A DNA stretch of 64,000 nucleotides. Source: Phanerochaete sordida. Lineage: Eukaryota; Basidiomycota; Agaricomycetes; Polyporales; Phanerochaetaceae. The DNA lies in assembly GCA_019973155.2 (NCBI GenBank), contig BPQB01000017.1, positions 310,001 to 374,000 of the forward strand, written 5' to 3'. Below are positions 47,024 to 59,639 of this stretch, in pieces. Numbering within the stretch: the first letter of the stretch is position 1; every line of letters starts with the position of its first letter. A program made the position numbers and the translations under genes. The notes below the pieces were generated by a model. That model ran no database searches. It was not told where the DNA came from and saw only the letters and a program-made list of their open reading frames with translations.

Positions 47024-49192
47024 ATGGAACAGCCCAAACGCGAACCCATGGAGCCCGAGGTCGACCTTCGGCGAAGCGCGACGCCTATAAAACGCGAAGA
47101 GTCACCCATCGACGTCGACGAGTTCGCGTGCGGCAACAAAGACGAACCCATCATCATCGACTCCGACTCTGACGCCGATGAGGTCGACGCGCAGATGGAC
47201 GAGGACGACGAGGCGGCACAGGACGAGCTCATCGAGGATGTTGGCGAGGACTCGGAGAGTGTCGAGTTTGTGGACATGGAGCAGCGAGATAGGAGCGTCG
47301 CTGCTGAGGAGGAGGGGATAGCGTCTGCGGAGACATTGTCCGAGGCCGCGTTGGACTTGCCGGCAAAAGAACAGTCGCGCGAACCCTCCCAAGACTCGTC
47401 GCGTGAAGCGTCGAAGGAACCTTCCCAGTCTCCTGTGCAAGCAGGTCCCTCCACACACTCTCAGAAATCAACACCTGTAGAAGCTGAAGATCCCGACGTT
47501 CTTGGTGTACCGAAAGTCGGAGGAGTCGCAACAAACGACACATCGACCGGGTCTGGCCGCAACTCGCCTTCGCCAGAGAAGGATGAAGATCTTCTCCAGG
47601 AACCCGTAGACCCGTTTTCCGCCCCCGCGGAAGAGCAACCACGCGAACAAACCCCTGCACCGCGCACACCTCCACCTGAAGAAGACCGTGAAGCGACACC
47701 ACGCCCTCAGGTATCCGCGTCGCCTGCATCCTTACCCTCTTCGCCCGAGCCCGAGGAACCCGTCGACGAGCTGTTTTCGCGCTTCATCGATTTCGCGAAG
47801 AGCAAGAAAGTAGAGTCCGCCCCGCCGGCGTCGCAGCAGCAGCGCACGCCCGCCAGCACCAAAAAGCGCGCCTTCGCGTCTCTCGACGCGTCCGTGCCGT
47901 CAGGCTCGCAGCCCGCAGCAAAGCCCGCCCCGCGGCGGCGCGAGTTCACGCGCATCCCAGCGACACAGCCCGCGGCGACGGGCGCGGCGGGCAAGTTGAG
48001 CTTCGCCTCGCAGCCGGGCGGCGCGCGCCCGCAGAGCATCTCGAGCGACGAGGAGGCCGTGCGCCAGCTGAAACGCGCGAAGACGAGCGCGTCGCCGCTC
48101 GTGCAGCGTAAACAGTCCCAGGCGCCGCGTGCGCCGTCGCAGGGCTCGCAGCTGCGCGCGCGCCGGGCTACGAAGCACGAGGATCACTGGCACATCGACG
48201 GGAGTGTCGTGCTCCAGTTTGGCGGCGTTGTGTTCCGCCTGCACCGCTCGCGCCTTGCGCAGCAGAGCCCGTTCCTCGCGGAGCTGTTCAAGGACCGCGA
48301 CGGCAAGGAGCACACCCACGAGGTCTTTGGCGAGCGCACGATCCGTGCGCGCTTGCAGGGGACCATGGACGAGCAGCCGCTATATGTCGTCGAGGGCGTC
48401 GCGCCGGACGACTTTGCGAAGCTCTTGGATGCACTGGATAATGCGATGTGCGTGGCTTTCGGTCGTCCGATGTGACTATATGCTGATCTGAGCGTTGGCA
48501 GAAACTATGTCTTCACACCACCTGCGTTCCCAGACCTTGCCGCACTCCTCCGCGCCTCCGTCTCTCTGTCCTTCCACTCTCTCGCGACATTCGCCACGCG
48601 GACGCTCGAGACGATGTGGCCGGCGTCGCTGCCAGATCTCGAAGTCCACCCGCACGCCGAGCACGCCGAAGAGACGATCGTGCTGGCACGCACCTGCGGG
48701 CTGCCGTCGCTGCTGAAGCGCGCGTTCTACGAGCTCCTGCGCGAGCCGTCGCTCGGGCAGAGCGTCGAGGAGGAGTTCCTGCTCGACGGCGCGGCCGCCG
48801 AGCGTGCGCGGAAGAAGGTCCTGCCCGCGGACCTCGCGCGCCTCATCAAGACGCGCGTCGAGCTCGTCGCGCAGTGGGCCCGCGCCGCGGCGCTGCCGCC
48901 CGACGAGCTCTTGTTCCCCTGTGCGCAGAAGGGAAGCTGTGCGAGCAACACCGCCGAGGGCTGGCGCCGCTGGCGCGAGGCCGTCGCGGGCAGCGAGCTG
49001 TACGTCGAGTGCATGCACGACCCCGTGACGGGCCTCGCGCGCCTGTGTGCGATCGACTGGCGGGCGCACGGGTTCTGCGAGGGCTGTGTGAAGGCGTGGC
49101 GCTTGGGCTGGCGCAAGCAGCGCGAGAAGGTGTGGGAGAACCTCGATTTGTGGCTCGAGCTGCCGCCGAAGGAGGAGGACGAGGCGTTGTGA
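47024..49192 (+). CDS. BTB/POZ protein with N-terminal SUMO-related motifs (paralogue 3)
   Basis: Two-exon gene, join(47024..48447, 48502..49192), 704 aa; the 54-bp intron joins DNAI to NYVFTPPAFPDL in frame. The N-terminus has a PIIIDSDSDADE segment, which matches a SUMO-interacting motif (hydrophobic core followed by acidic residues), preceded by IKRE, which fits the sumoylation consensus hydrophobic-K-x-E. Residues about 60-370 are acidic and Pro/Ser-rich and probably disordered. A BTB core follows: HWHIDGSVVLQFGGVVFRLH, LAQQSPFLAELF and VEGVAPDDFAKLLDALD. The C-terminal extension LARTCGLPSLLKRAFYELLR, GFCEGC and VWENLDLWLELP matches paralogue 2 and, more weakly, paralogue 1. Role unknown; a nuclear regulatory protein is inference from the motifs. 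Confidence 0.88.
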
Positions 49193-49742
49193 TGCGCGGT
49201 GTCGGCCTGTTGGTTTGCTTCTTAGCTTCTTGTCATCCTGCTAGGGAACAGCATGTTGTTCAAATATCTGTCCTGAACATCTTGAACATGGGCGCGGCCA
49301 TGAATATATGTAGTCGGGCTGCTATCTACCCCGGGCAGGGAGGCTACGCGGCATCTCCACATTCTCTTCGACCACGCGAAACATGCATTGCAGCATGCCC
49401 GCCGGACCACCGCGCAATCTATCACAGCGGTGGAAGGTAGACACGGCCGATTGAGTCAGCTGCGGCGCCGCCCAGCGAGTGCTGGTCCTTGGCGAGAGGG
49501 CGAGAGGCAAGCACTGGGAGCGCAGCCATTACTAATCCTCGCGCGCGCTGTGGATTGTAAGGTCCATTACCTAAAAAACTTCGAGCGGCGCGCAGATAGC
49601 AGACGACTTCCTCGTTGACAAAGCAACTAAGGCAATGAAGAGATCATGGCGGGCAGAGGATCTACGGGCGCGCATCGGTCAGCCAGGTCGCCACATATAA
49701 AGCTCCGCCGCCCCGCTACGCAGCGGTACTCACACCGCAGCC
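49193..49742. other. spacer with TATA box of the GFA gene
   Basis: No coding sequence is recognised apart from the promoter element listed separately. Confidence 0.45.
49696..49701 (+). promoter_or_regulatory. TATA box
   Basis: TATAAA within CACATATAAAGC lies 41 bp before the start codon of the GFA gene. That spacing is short but plausible for a fungal promoter with a brief 5' leader. Confidence 0.5.
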
Positions 49743-50208
49743 ATGCCCACCCTCGACCTCTCGGCCTCGATACCGCAATGGCCCGCGGATGCAGAGATCA
49801 AGGAGTACACGGGCGGGTGCCACTGCAAGCGGTTCCGCTACCGGTTCACGCACCCCGTGTTTGAGAACGGGCAGTACAACGTCGTAGTGTGCAACTGCAG
49901 CTTCTGCGTGGTGCATGCGAAGATGAACATGTAAGTGAAGCGCAGAATGGGCCCCGAGGTGGACGACAGGGCTGAACGCGAGAAACAGATATGCACACGA
50001 GAGCAAGCTCGAGTTGACGGCGGGCAGCATGGACGAGCTGACGCTCTACCAGTACAACGCGAAGGTCATCGAACACTACTTCTGCCCGACGTGTGGCGTC
50101 AACTTCCTCACGAAGGGTTTCGGACACGTAGTCATCAACGTACGCACCGTGGACGGCGTCGATTTGGCGAAGCTGAAGATCAAGGAAATTGACTTGAAGA
50201 ATGTCTAA
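49743..50208 (+). CDS. GFA/CENP-V-type zinc protein
   Basis: Two-exon gene, join(49743..49930, 49989..50208), 135 aa; the 58-bp intron (gtaagt...acag) joins KMNI to YAHESKLEL. The family binds zinc through conserved cysteines and includes glutathione-dependent formaldehyde-activating enzyme (Gfa) and CENP-V. Zinc motifs: GGCHCKRFRYRF near residue 25, CNCSFC near residue 55, and HYFCPTCGVNF near residue 98. These provide the full cysteine set of the fold. The protein is one domain with no targeting signal, so probably cytosolic. It could handle a glutathione adduct of an aldehyde, but many fungal paralogues have unknown substrates. Confidence 0.88.
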
Positions 50209-51828
50209 GACGAGGCGAGGCGAGGCCGGGAGGGGAGTTATACGGAGGACGATGCTTCGTTTCTCTGACTCATAACGAACTGTACTTGCAAAAATATCCT
50301 TTGAACCTTCGACGACGTCCCAGATGCAGATAGGCCTGAAGGTTCAGATCTTCAGACGGCAAAGGGTCGGAAGACGCGCCGCCAATGTCTATCACTGCCT
50401 ACTTCCCTCATGGTTGTTGGGATATGCTAATCACAGCGAGCTTCGAGATTCGAGACTTGCCTGCAGAGTAAAAACGTAAGCGTGCACTTGACGCGGACAT
50501 ATTCTTCGCCGTGCACAGTCCAGCTTTTGTCCAACGTACTGCTTGGTTCCTGTGTTCGCGCAGAACGACAAGAATGAGAGCTAACTCTTGGAGAGACCCT
50601 CGCTAGGATGAACAGTCTGCAGTAGTATAAGATTATTTGGAATGTTGAGTGGAGTGAGCGGTGGTAGTCATGTTGAAAGCAGCGCATGTCGGCCTCGAGC
50701 ATGGGCCTCTCGCTCGAGGACCCCGTGCACTCCATATCGTTCACACCGGTTAGCGACTTCGGGCTCGATTGGCCTACCGTGAGTATGCCAAGCATTGCAG
50801 AAGATGCGCTATGTCAGCTACATATGCAGCCTGCGCCAGAGATGCTCCCAAGGTGACCTCAAGTGCCGAAGGGGTGCTCTCTGGGGTCTCACTGAAGCGC
50901 GGAGGCACGACGGCGCTTGTTGCGGACGGCTTGTTCGCGGCTCGTCATCTTCGCCTTTAGAGTGAGTTTCCTCTCAAGGATGCTTGTCCTCGAGATTAAG
51001 AAACAGCGAACCTTATCTACCCTCCAGACATCCTGGGCTAAGTGCTCGGGCCCGGAGTCTCGGGTACCACCCGTCCCGAGGTCGTGGATACGAGGCCAAT
51101 ACGCGCAAAGCAGCGTGCCGCCGGCACCGCTGGGAGAAAAGGCACCAGTCCTGTACCTCTAAGCCCGCGCGTTCTGGCTTGAACACGGTTTAAATGGACT
51201 GTGGGAGCATAAGCTCCCGTTCCGCCTCCGAGTACCTGAGTGCACCCGCGTCCTGGTACGGTCCCGAAGCATCGTCGGCGGCGCGACCTGGCCTTTCGGG
51301 ACAATGACCCTCAGCGACGCTCCCACTGCACACCCGGACCCATGGGCACGTCGGGTTGGTGGGACGATGGCATCGCTCGGCACGTCAGCCCTGCCAGGCA
51401 CCGTGCCTTATGCGTCGCCTCGGCCGAGCGTCCCGTGTTCGATTCTATGCAGGTGAAAACAATCCCCTGCGAAGACTTTTCTGACATTTGGAAACGGGGT
51501 CCTTGCTCTGCATTTGTCAGGGTACCCCGGATGCAGATTGCTTACCTATGGGACTCTATGAGCACTGCATTCGACGCGCAGCTGCAAGGTTCGTACGGGT
51601 GAGTGTCCCCAGAGGTCGATGTTCCGTCGGGAGGCTCGCTGACGCGCTCTTGATCTTCAGGCTTGGCAGCTGGCAACGGCGCATACGTGCTCCACAACGC
51701 CTTCGGGCCCGGCGACAACTCTCCTTGGCGTCGGTCTTGGGCTCGGTTCTGCAGCACATGTACATTGGACCAGGAAACCTCTCTCGAAGGCCTCACCCGC
51801 CCATCTGCCGTTTCGCGCCGCGCATTTT

Positions 51829-51951
51829 TGCACGCGTCCCCTGGAACTGCTCCCACACCTGTTCCGAGGGACGAGGACGCATCTGTCCCGTTCTGGATGC
51901 GCGCCCGCTGCCGCGTTCGGCGAGGCGTACGCTCCCACCGTGCGTGCGCAC
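51829..51951 (+). promoter_or_regulatory. cluster of three metal-response-element-like sites
   Basis: Sites fitting TGCRCNC occur at 51829-51835 (TGCACGC), 51898-51904 (TGCGCGC) and 51945-51951 (TGCGCAC), 316-438 bp before the manganese peroxidase start. Elements of this consensus are known in mnp promoters of white-rot fungi, where manganese induces transcription. The motif is short and the region GC-rich, so chance matches are possible. Confidence 0.4.
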
Positions 51952-52181
51952 CGAGGGCCCTTCCCGACCCGCACGGTGGGGACCCGTCCCGCTGGCCACA
52001 CCCGAGCGACAGGTTTCGCTCACGGTCCCGCCGCCAGCGACCCACACTCCTGTGAGCGTCGGACGGGCGAGCTCGTGATTGGGCTGTGCCCTTCGTGCTC
52101 TACGAGAACAGTTTGTCACGGCGCGTCCAGGCGTTCGCGTCTCAGCGAGGACAAATGTTTCTGTGCAGGGCATTTCCAGGT

Positions 52182-52187
52182 ATAAAG
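52182..52187 (+). promoter_or_regulatory. TATA box of the manganese peroxidase gene
   Basis: TATAAA in CCAGGTATAAAGGC is 80 bp upstream of the start codon at 52267, a normal distance for class II peroxidase genes. Confidence 0.65.
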
Positions 52188-52266
52188 GCTGCTGCGCAGT
52201 GGCAGAGGCTGGCCAGGACGTCGCAGTTCTACAACCGGTCACCTACTCGGTCTTCCAGGCATCGCA

Positions 52267-53737
<1,471 letters not shown>

Positions 53738-54332
53738 GCTCTGCTTTTGATTCACCGCGGATAAATGGGTATATCGGTCGTACAAGTTACAGGTTCACCT
53801 CGTTATCGGTTCACCGGATGTATGATGCCTTAGTCGACAGAAGTTTGAATATACTCTTCTTGTATAGCATTTTGGCGAGGATTTGAGGAAATCGTAACGG
53901 CTTGCGAAGGATGGTCAACGACAATACCTTCCTTATACGGTTACGCCGGAAATGTCCGGTAAGAGCCCCCGCCTTAGGCGTCTATTCACATCCTCCGTCT
54001 CCCCGTACCGCAACTTCACCCATCCGTTTCACCGAGGTCAGAAATATTGTTGTTCACTTCATTTCGTATCCCATATGTGTCTAAAACTACAAATAGCACG
54101 TTGATATCCCAAGCTGTGCCTTACAACGCCGCGTTTTGGACCTTACGCTCTCCCAAAATACCGCCATTCACGCGAGTAAGTCCTGCTCCTGTTTTTGCGA
54201 GTATGTTCCTGGTAGACTTCACAATAGACATGGCAGATTTTTGTACCCTATTCCCTTGCAAGGACACGTAGAGCCGCGCATAGGTCGCTCCTGCACAACT
54301 TTCAGAGACGCGCGAGCTCGCGGTTAGCAGAC
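53738..54332. other. spacer between manganese peroxidase and RNase Z
   Basis: No coding sequence recognised. It should hold the peroxidase terminator and the RNase Z promoter. Confidence 0.45.
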
Positions 54333-56049
54333 ATGGCACAAGGCGCATTCTTTCCCCCGGCGTACCCGCGAAATAACATGGTTGTCACGTTTCTTGGCAC
54401 GACAAGCGGGGGCGGGCCGACCGACACGCGCAACTGCTCGAGTCTCGTCGTCGACGCCGTCGGCAACGGCCAACTGTGGAGTACGTCGCGCGCGGCCGAC
54501 TTTCTCGCTCTCGCTCAGCGGGCTCTCACTGACGCGTTTTCTCAGTGGTAGATTGTGCCGAGGGTACGGTGCGCCAGTTTGCGACGCAGCCGTACCACGA
54601 TGCGCGGCGCGTGAGGATCTCAGACATCAAGAAGGTGTTCATAACGCATATGCACGGTGAGCTGCTGCCCTGGTGCCAGTGACTTTACGAAGCTAATTTA
54701 CCGAACAGCGGACCACACGATGGGGCTCATTACCCTGTTGCGGAATGCACTTGGGATCCACAAGGGCGACCCGCACGAGGCCCCTCGGGAGGAACGCCCG
54801 GTGCGCGCGCCGAAGATCGAAATTTACGGTCCTCGCGGCATGCGACAGTTCGTGCGGACAATATTCAGCCTCACGCACACGCGCTCCGCCGACCAATATT
54901 GTGTACATGAACTTCTGATGCCCGGCGAGACGGCCTCTGCGTCCGGAAACGACATTGAAGAGCTACATCCGAGCGAGGAGCCAGGGACCAATATACCGTG
55001 CGATGCAGACGGTTACTGGAGGGAAGTCACGTCGCACAAGCTGCATGGTGGCAGCAACCATGTGGTGGTGGACGCTGGTCCGATCGTCCACCGAGGTAAA
55101 GGAGGCTGTTCTCGAACTAGGTTCGCTGCTTAACGCTCGCAATCCCAGATCCCTGCATTGGCTACATTTTTCGCGAGGACCTGAACTTGTATCCCACCCT
55201 CGAGGACAGCGAAGCCCCGTACAAAATCACGCCGCGGATGATCGTCGCGCTGGGCGACACCTCTGACCCGTCCGCACTGGCGCCACTGGTGGCGGAGGCG
55301 AAGGGCGCGGCGGTGTCGTTGCTCGTGCACGAGGCGACGGACGCATGGATGCCGCCGCACGTCGACCGCGACCAGCGTACGGGGCGGAACCGCACGGAGC
55401 GCAGCGTGATGGAGCGCGCGGTCGAGAAGGGGCACAGTACGCCCGCGATGGCGGGCCACTTCGCGCGCCAGATCGGCGCGGAGCGCCTTGCGCTGAACCA
55501 CATCGGCGCGCGGTACGTCTCCTGGTCCATTCTGTCTGGCACGAAATCTCACCATGGATAATTTGCAGGTTCCCCGCGCCGCCGCACGCGGCGCACACGC
55601 CGCGCGACAAGTTCAGGCGCGACTGCATGGCGGAGCTCGAAGCGCAGGCGACGCGGGCGTGGGCCCCCGCAAACGGCGCGCGGGCGATGGCGGTCCAGGA
55701 TTACGACCGCATCGTCGTACCTCCCAATGCAATCGTGTCCACTTCAGCGCAGGACGAGGGCGACGACATGTACGAGGACGCCGAGCATGGCCAGTCTGGA
55801 TCCGTAAGTGCTGCTATTGGCTAACAGCGCCGGTTCTCACGCTCGCCACAGACTCGTCATGGGCTCCCGCCGAAACCAGGCGTGCCTGGAGGACACGGGA
55901 GGTATCGCGGACATGGTGGACACCACGGCGATAGCAGGAAGCGCGAAAATAGCGGAGGGCAGGCTGGACGCCGCGAAGGCGGGGACAGCAAGGGCCGCCA
56001 CTGGGATCAGAAGAAGCAGCGACGTCACGACGACGGAGCAGGCTATTAG
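54333..56049 (+). CDS. ribonuclease Z, short form (tRNA 3'-end endonuclease)
   Basis: Metallo-beta-lactamase fold enzyme that removes 3' trailers from pre-tRNA. Six exons: 54333..54480, 54546..54656, 54709..55095, 55149..55512, 55569..55803, 55852..56049 (480 aa). Motifs: VTFLGTTSGGGPTDTRNCSS at the N-terminus; the zinc motif HMHADHTMG, formed across an intron; DAGPIVHRDPCIGYIF, also across an intron; ALGDTSDP; LLVHEATDAW; and GHSTPAMAGHFARQIG leading to LNHIGARF. All metal ligands of RNase Z are visible. The spliced last exon adds a tail of about 65 residues rich in Gly, Arg and His (PPKPGVPGGHGRYRGHGGHH). If the last intron is retained the protein ends at 55824. A nuclear and/or mitochondrial place of action is expected for the family. 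Confidence 0.9.
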
Positions 56050-56826
56050 CAGCAGCAGCACAGCATGAACATCTTGGGCCATCTCACGAGCTTGGGCAAT
56101 CGATAGCAGGCAGTGTACGTAAGTTAATCTCCAGTATCCCTACAGCAGGGTCATACGCGTTAATTCGAGACAAGTGTCACCATTGACCAAGCACATCTTC
56201 TGCCTAGGGTGGCTCCGCCTTGCTGCTGACGACTGTGCACGATGGAGCCCATGCCGACGGTCGTATGCTGGGCCGCAGCGTGCTGCGTGCGGTGCGACGC
56301 GAGAGCGGGATCTCGAGGAGCACATGCACTTCTTCTCCACTCTTATCCCGCTTTCTCATTGGCCGGGCGCACCTATTTTCATTGACTCGCAGGTCGCTGG
56401 TGAGAACGTTGTCGCCGACGGTGAGAGAGCTCGGCCCGAGGGCTTCCCGATCGGGTAATTCGCCGCGCCACGAGCCCGCGACGCGGCGTCGCAGGGCGAC
56501 GTTTCAGCAGCGTCCGCTCCCCGTCCCCTCGAAACACTCGCGCAGGCTCCGCCCCGTGCGGTGCTCACCGCCGCGCAATGCGCCGTCGTCGCCACTGCGA
56601 GCATCGCACGACCCGCGAGTCCGCGGCGCGCCGTGGGGGCGGCCCTGCCCATTTTGGCAGGCGGAGCGGTGCAGGGACACGCCCATGAAACGGGCGTGTG
56701 GGCTCTTGTGGGCTGGAACCAGGCCGCCTGGGAAAACGTATGCGCGTGCGGTCAGGGGGTGTGGGCCCATATATTCGTGGCGACGATTATCCGCCTTCCT
56801 GACGCACTGTCTTCCCGTCACCCACC
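56050..56826. other. spacer upstream of the second P450, with a hairpin
   Basis: No gene recognised. ACACGCCC at 56677-56684 and GGGCGTGT at 56692-56699 form a perfect 8-bp stem with a 7-nt loop, 128 bp before the P450 start codon. Confidence 0.5.
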
Positions 56827-58853
56827 ATGCTCGCGACCTCGTCCTCGTCGCTGTACGCGTTCGTGCTGCTTGGCACGGTCGTGTATCTTCTGAATTGGCT
56901 GAAGGAAGTAAAGGTCAATGTGCCCCGGCGCCGAAATTGTCGCGGTGTGGCTGACTTGAGTTTGGCAGTACAAGAAGGTTCCCGCGCTTGGCCCAACAGC
57001 GCCCCTGCTGTCGTACTGGGGCGCCTGGAGGTTTATGCGCGATGCTCATGGGATGCTCAGGGAGGGCCATGTCAAGGTGCGCTGAATGCTATCGCGTAGA
57101 TGCGGTATTGACCGGCGTGACGTGGCACAGTATGGGGGCAAGCCGTTCAGGATAGCGACGCGGCGGTACTGGCAGTACCTCGTCTCCTCGCCAAAGCTCA
57201 TCGATGAACTGCGACGCGCACCTGACGATCAGCTATCGTTCCTCGATGCGGTCAACGAGGTAGGCATTCCACAAGCGTCTCAAAAATCGGGCGAGAACTA
57301 AATATCTTCGCAGTCGCTCGAGCTCGAATACACGATGGGCCGCTCGACAGCGAACAATCTGTACCACGTTCCGGTCATCCGGAACACACTGACGCGGAAT
57401 CTGGGCACCCTGTCTGGCGAGATCTACGACGAGATCTGCAACGCGTTCGCGCACTGCATTCCGGCGACGGATGGTGTGTCCACGTCTATCACTGTTAGTC
57501 CCGGTGAACTCAAATTCAGCGTCTCGCGCAGAGTGGGCAGCGGTTCCAGCCCTGGAGACGATGATGCAGGTAGTCGCTCGGACGAGCTCCCGTATTTTTG
57601 TCGGGCTCCCTCTTTGTGCGTTTCGCTTTTGCCTGCGGTGCGATCCATGCTTATCTAGAGCAGGTCGGAACCCTGAATTTCTCCAGATCAGTATCAAGTT
57701 TACGACGGACGTCGTCACGACCGGACTGCTGCTCAACCTGATTCCTGGTCCTTTCAAGCCGTCAGTCCCTGTGTATGCTCCTACATCACCCCATCGCTGA
57801 CAACATCTTCCAGATTCGTGAATCGCTTGATCAGCAGGGTCAGCAACCAAATCGACCGCACGGAGGTTTTGCTGCGTCCTATGATTGAGGAGCGAAGGCG
57901 GATGATGGAGAAATTCGGCGACGACTGGGCGGACAAGCCCGTAAGCTTTCATGTTCATCATCATTGACAGCATCTCACGTGGATCCATAGAACGACATGC
58001 TGCAATGGCTCATGGACGCCGCCGAAGGGGAAGAGCGCGAGCCGCGAGCCCTGGCCCTGCGCGTCCTCGTCGTCGGCTTCGCCGCCATCCACACATCATC
58101 AATGGTCAGTCAACACCTGCATATATCAGGCTGAATTCACTGACAACGGCGACGATGTAGAGCTTCACCCAGGCGCTATACCATCTGGCGGCGCATCCCG
58201 AGTACATGAAGCCGATGCGCGAGGAGGTCGAAGCCGTGCTCGCGGACGAGGGCGGCTGGTCGAAGGCCGCGCTGCAGAAGATGCGCAAGGTTGACAGCTT
58301 CTTGAAGGAGTGCCAGCGGTACGAGGGACTCGGCGCGCGTACGTCTCCCACCTCCCCACCATCCCGCAAAGCTGACGCGCGCGCAGTGTTCCTGAGCCGG
58401 AAGGCGATGAAGGACTTCACGTTCTCGGACGGGACCTTCATACCGAAGGGGAGCTACGTCTCGACGTCGCGCATAGCGACGCACAACGACGGCGGTTACT
58501 ACGCGGACCCGTACACGTTCGACCCGTGGCGCTTCGCAAACCTGCGCGACGAGTCTGGCGAAGGTGTCAAGCACCAGATGGTCAATACCAGCCTCGAGTA
58601 CCTCCCGTTCGGCCTCGGGAAGCACGCGTGGTGCGTTTCTTTTCTCAAGTCTCATTTCAGCGAGCTCAGAGCATGCTACAGCCCGGGACGGTTCTTCGCG
58701 GCGAACGAGCTGAAGAGCATGATGGCGCACGTCGTCATGACTTACGATGTCAGCATGGAGAAGCCGGGTGACATTCCTCAGCCCGTGCGCATCGGTCCCA
58801 TCAACTCGCCAAACCGGACTGCGAAGGTTTTGTTCAAGAAGCGTCGAGACTAG
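56827..58853 (+). CDS. cytochrome P450 monooxygenase (CYP5150/ent-kaurene-oxidase-like)
   Basis: Membrane-anchored P450 with about ten introns. Start MLATSSSSLYAFVLLGTVVY is the ER anchor; after the first intron KVPALGPTAPLLSYWGAW follows. I-helix region: VLVVGFAAIHTSSMSFTQAL, where the AxHTSS form replaces the usual AGxDT and is typical of this basidiomycete group. ExxR is in FLKECQRYEGLG. The heme loop FGLGKHACPGRFFA is rebuilt by splicing (TG|C), so the axial cysteine is present. It ends VLFKKRRD at 58853. Close family members oxidise diterpenoid or triterpenoid scaffolds, but family-level naming here is from memory of motif style and the substrate is unknown. It follows RNase Z on the same strand, with no evident functional link. 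Confidence 0.88.
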
Positions 58854-59352
58854 GAGGAACAATCCCTGCTTGCCTGTCGAGAACTCGCCATAGTTATCGC
58901 TGTCTCACGTAGGCCTGCATACTGCTTCCTCTGCTTAGACACTCAGTTATAGCTCTATGAACATTGTACATATTGTCATCGCATCCAGTGTGAGACATCA
59001 TTTCGATTGGTGCAGAGCGTGTCAACACGGCCTGCAAGCTCTATAGCTACGCACACTCGTCATGTTGCGTCCCGGACTCGTTCAGGAATGTGCAGATGGT
59101 GAACGATCTTCTTGGGATCGGGATGTACGACCCGAAAGACCGCATTGAGTTTGCCTTCTCCTCTCCTTTAGACCGTCGAGGATCTAGCCTAGTGTGTCAT
59201 CCTTGCGACATAGCTGGAGCTTCTGGTGCTCAAGTCGTATTGCAGATGGAGTGTCAGAAACTTTAACGCCTACCCGCGAGGCACCGCGGTGCCTCGCGAT
59301 AGGTCGAGAAAAGGCGCTGGATCACGATGCCTCAAGGGGGGAACGCTATCCC
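58854..59352. other. spacer with a 24-bp perfect palindrome
   Basis: Terminator region of the P450. At 59275-59298 lies a perfect 24-bp palindrome centred on ACCGCGGT. No gene is seen. Confidence 0.55.
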
Positions 59353-59369
59353 CGTGAGAGCTCGCGAGA
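59353..59369 (+). repeat. left arm of an imperfect inverted repeat pair
   Basis: CGTGAGAGCTCGCGAGA here is matched in reverse complement at 62307-62324 with a single extra base in the right arm. The two arms enclose the tandem array and the disrupted gene, so they may be the remains of terminal inverted repeats of an element of about 3 kb. Confidence 0.4.
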
Positions 59370-59428
59370 CAGCGCCCGTTGCCTCGTGATGCATCATTAG
59401 CGCCTGCGGGAGCCCGCAAGAAAAATAA

Positions 59429-59450
59429 ATGCCCCAACCGGGGCATTCTC
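59429..59450. other. 8-bp stem hairpin
   Basis: AATGCCCCAACCGGGGCATT forms a perfect 8-bp stem with loop AACC, at the left edge of an AT-rich block (about 59450-59640) that is full of CTTAC and TTACTT words. It is in no recognised gene. Confidence 0.5.
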
Positions 59451-59639
59451 TGCTTACTTACCGAGCTTATTACTGCTGTGCTTACCCTATTCTATTAGTC
59501 TACTTACTTGTATTGTAGTTCCTGTTTATCTATCAGTTAGCGTGCTTACTTTTATTAGACTGTTTACTTACCTTTGCTGTTACTTCTTATCAAGGCTTAC
59601 TGGCGTTCAATTGACCTGTGTATTTTTTAGTTGTGAGTT

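Larger units (their letters stand above)
50209..52266. other. 2-kb spacer containing the manganese peroxidase promoter
   Basis: No gene is recognised. The right-hand kilobase is GC-rich and contains many GTCCCG/CGTCCC words (for example near 51079, 51264, 51429, 51885 and 51986) with no clear period. The last part holds metal-response-like elements and a TATA box, listed separately. Confidence 0.5.

Noticed and set aside
51000..52100. Tandem repeat based on GTCCCG words
   Set aside because: The words are frequent but irregularly spaced and their flanks do not align.
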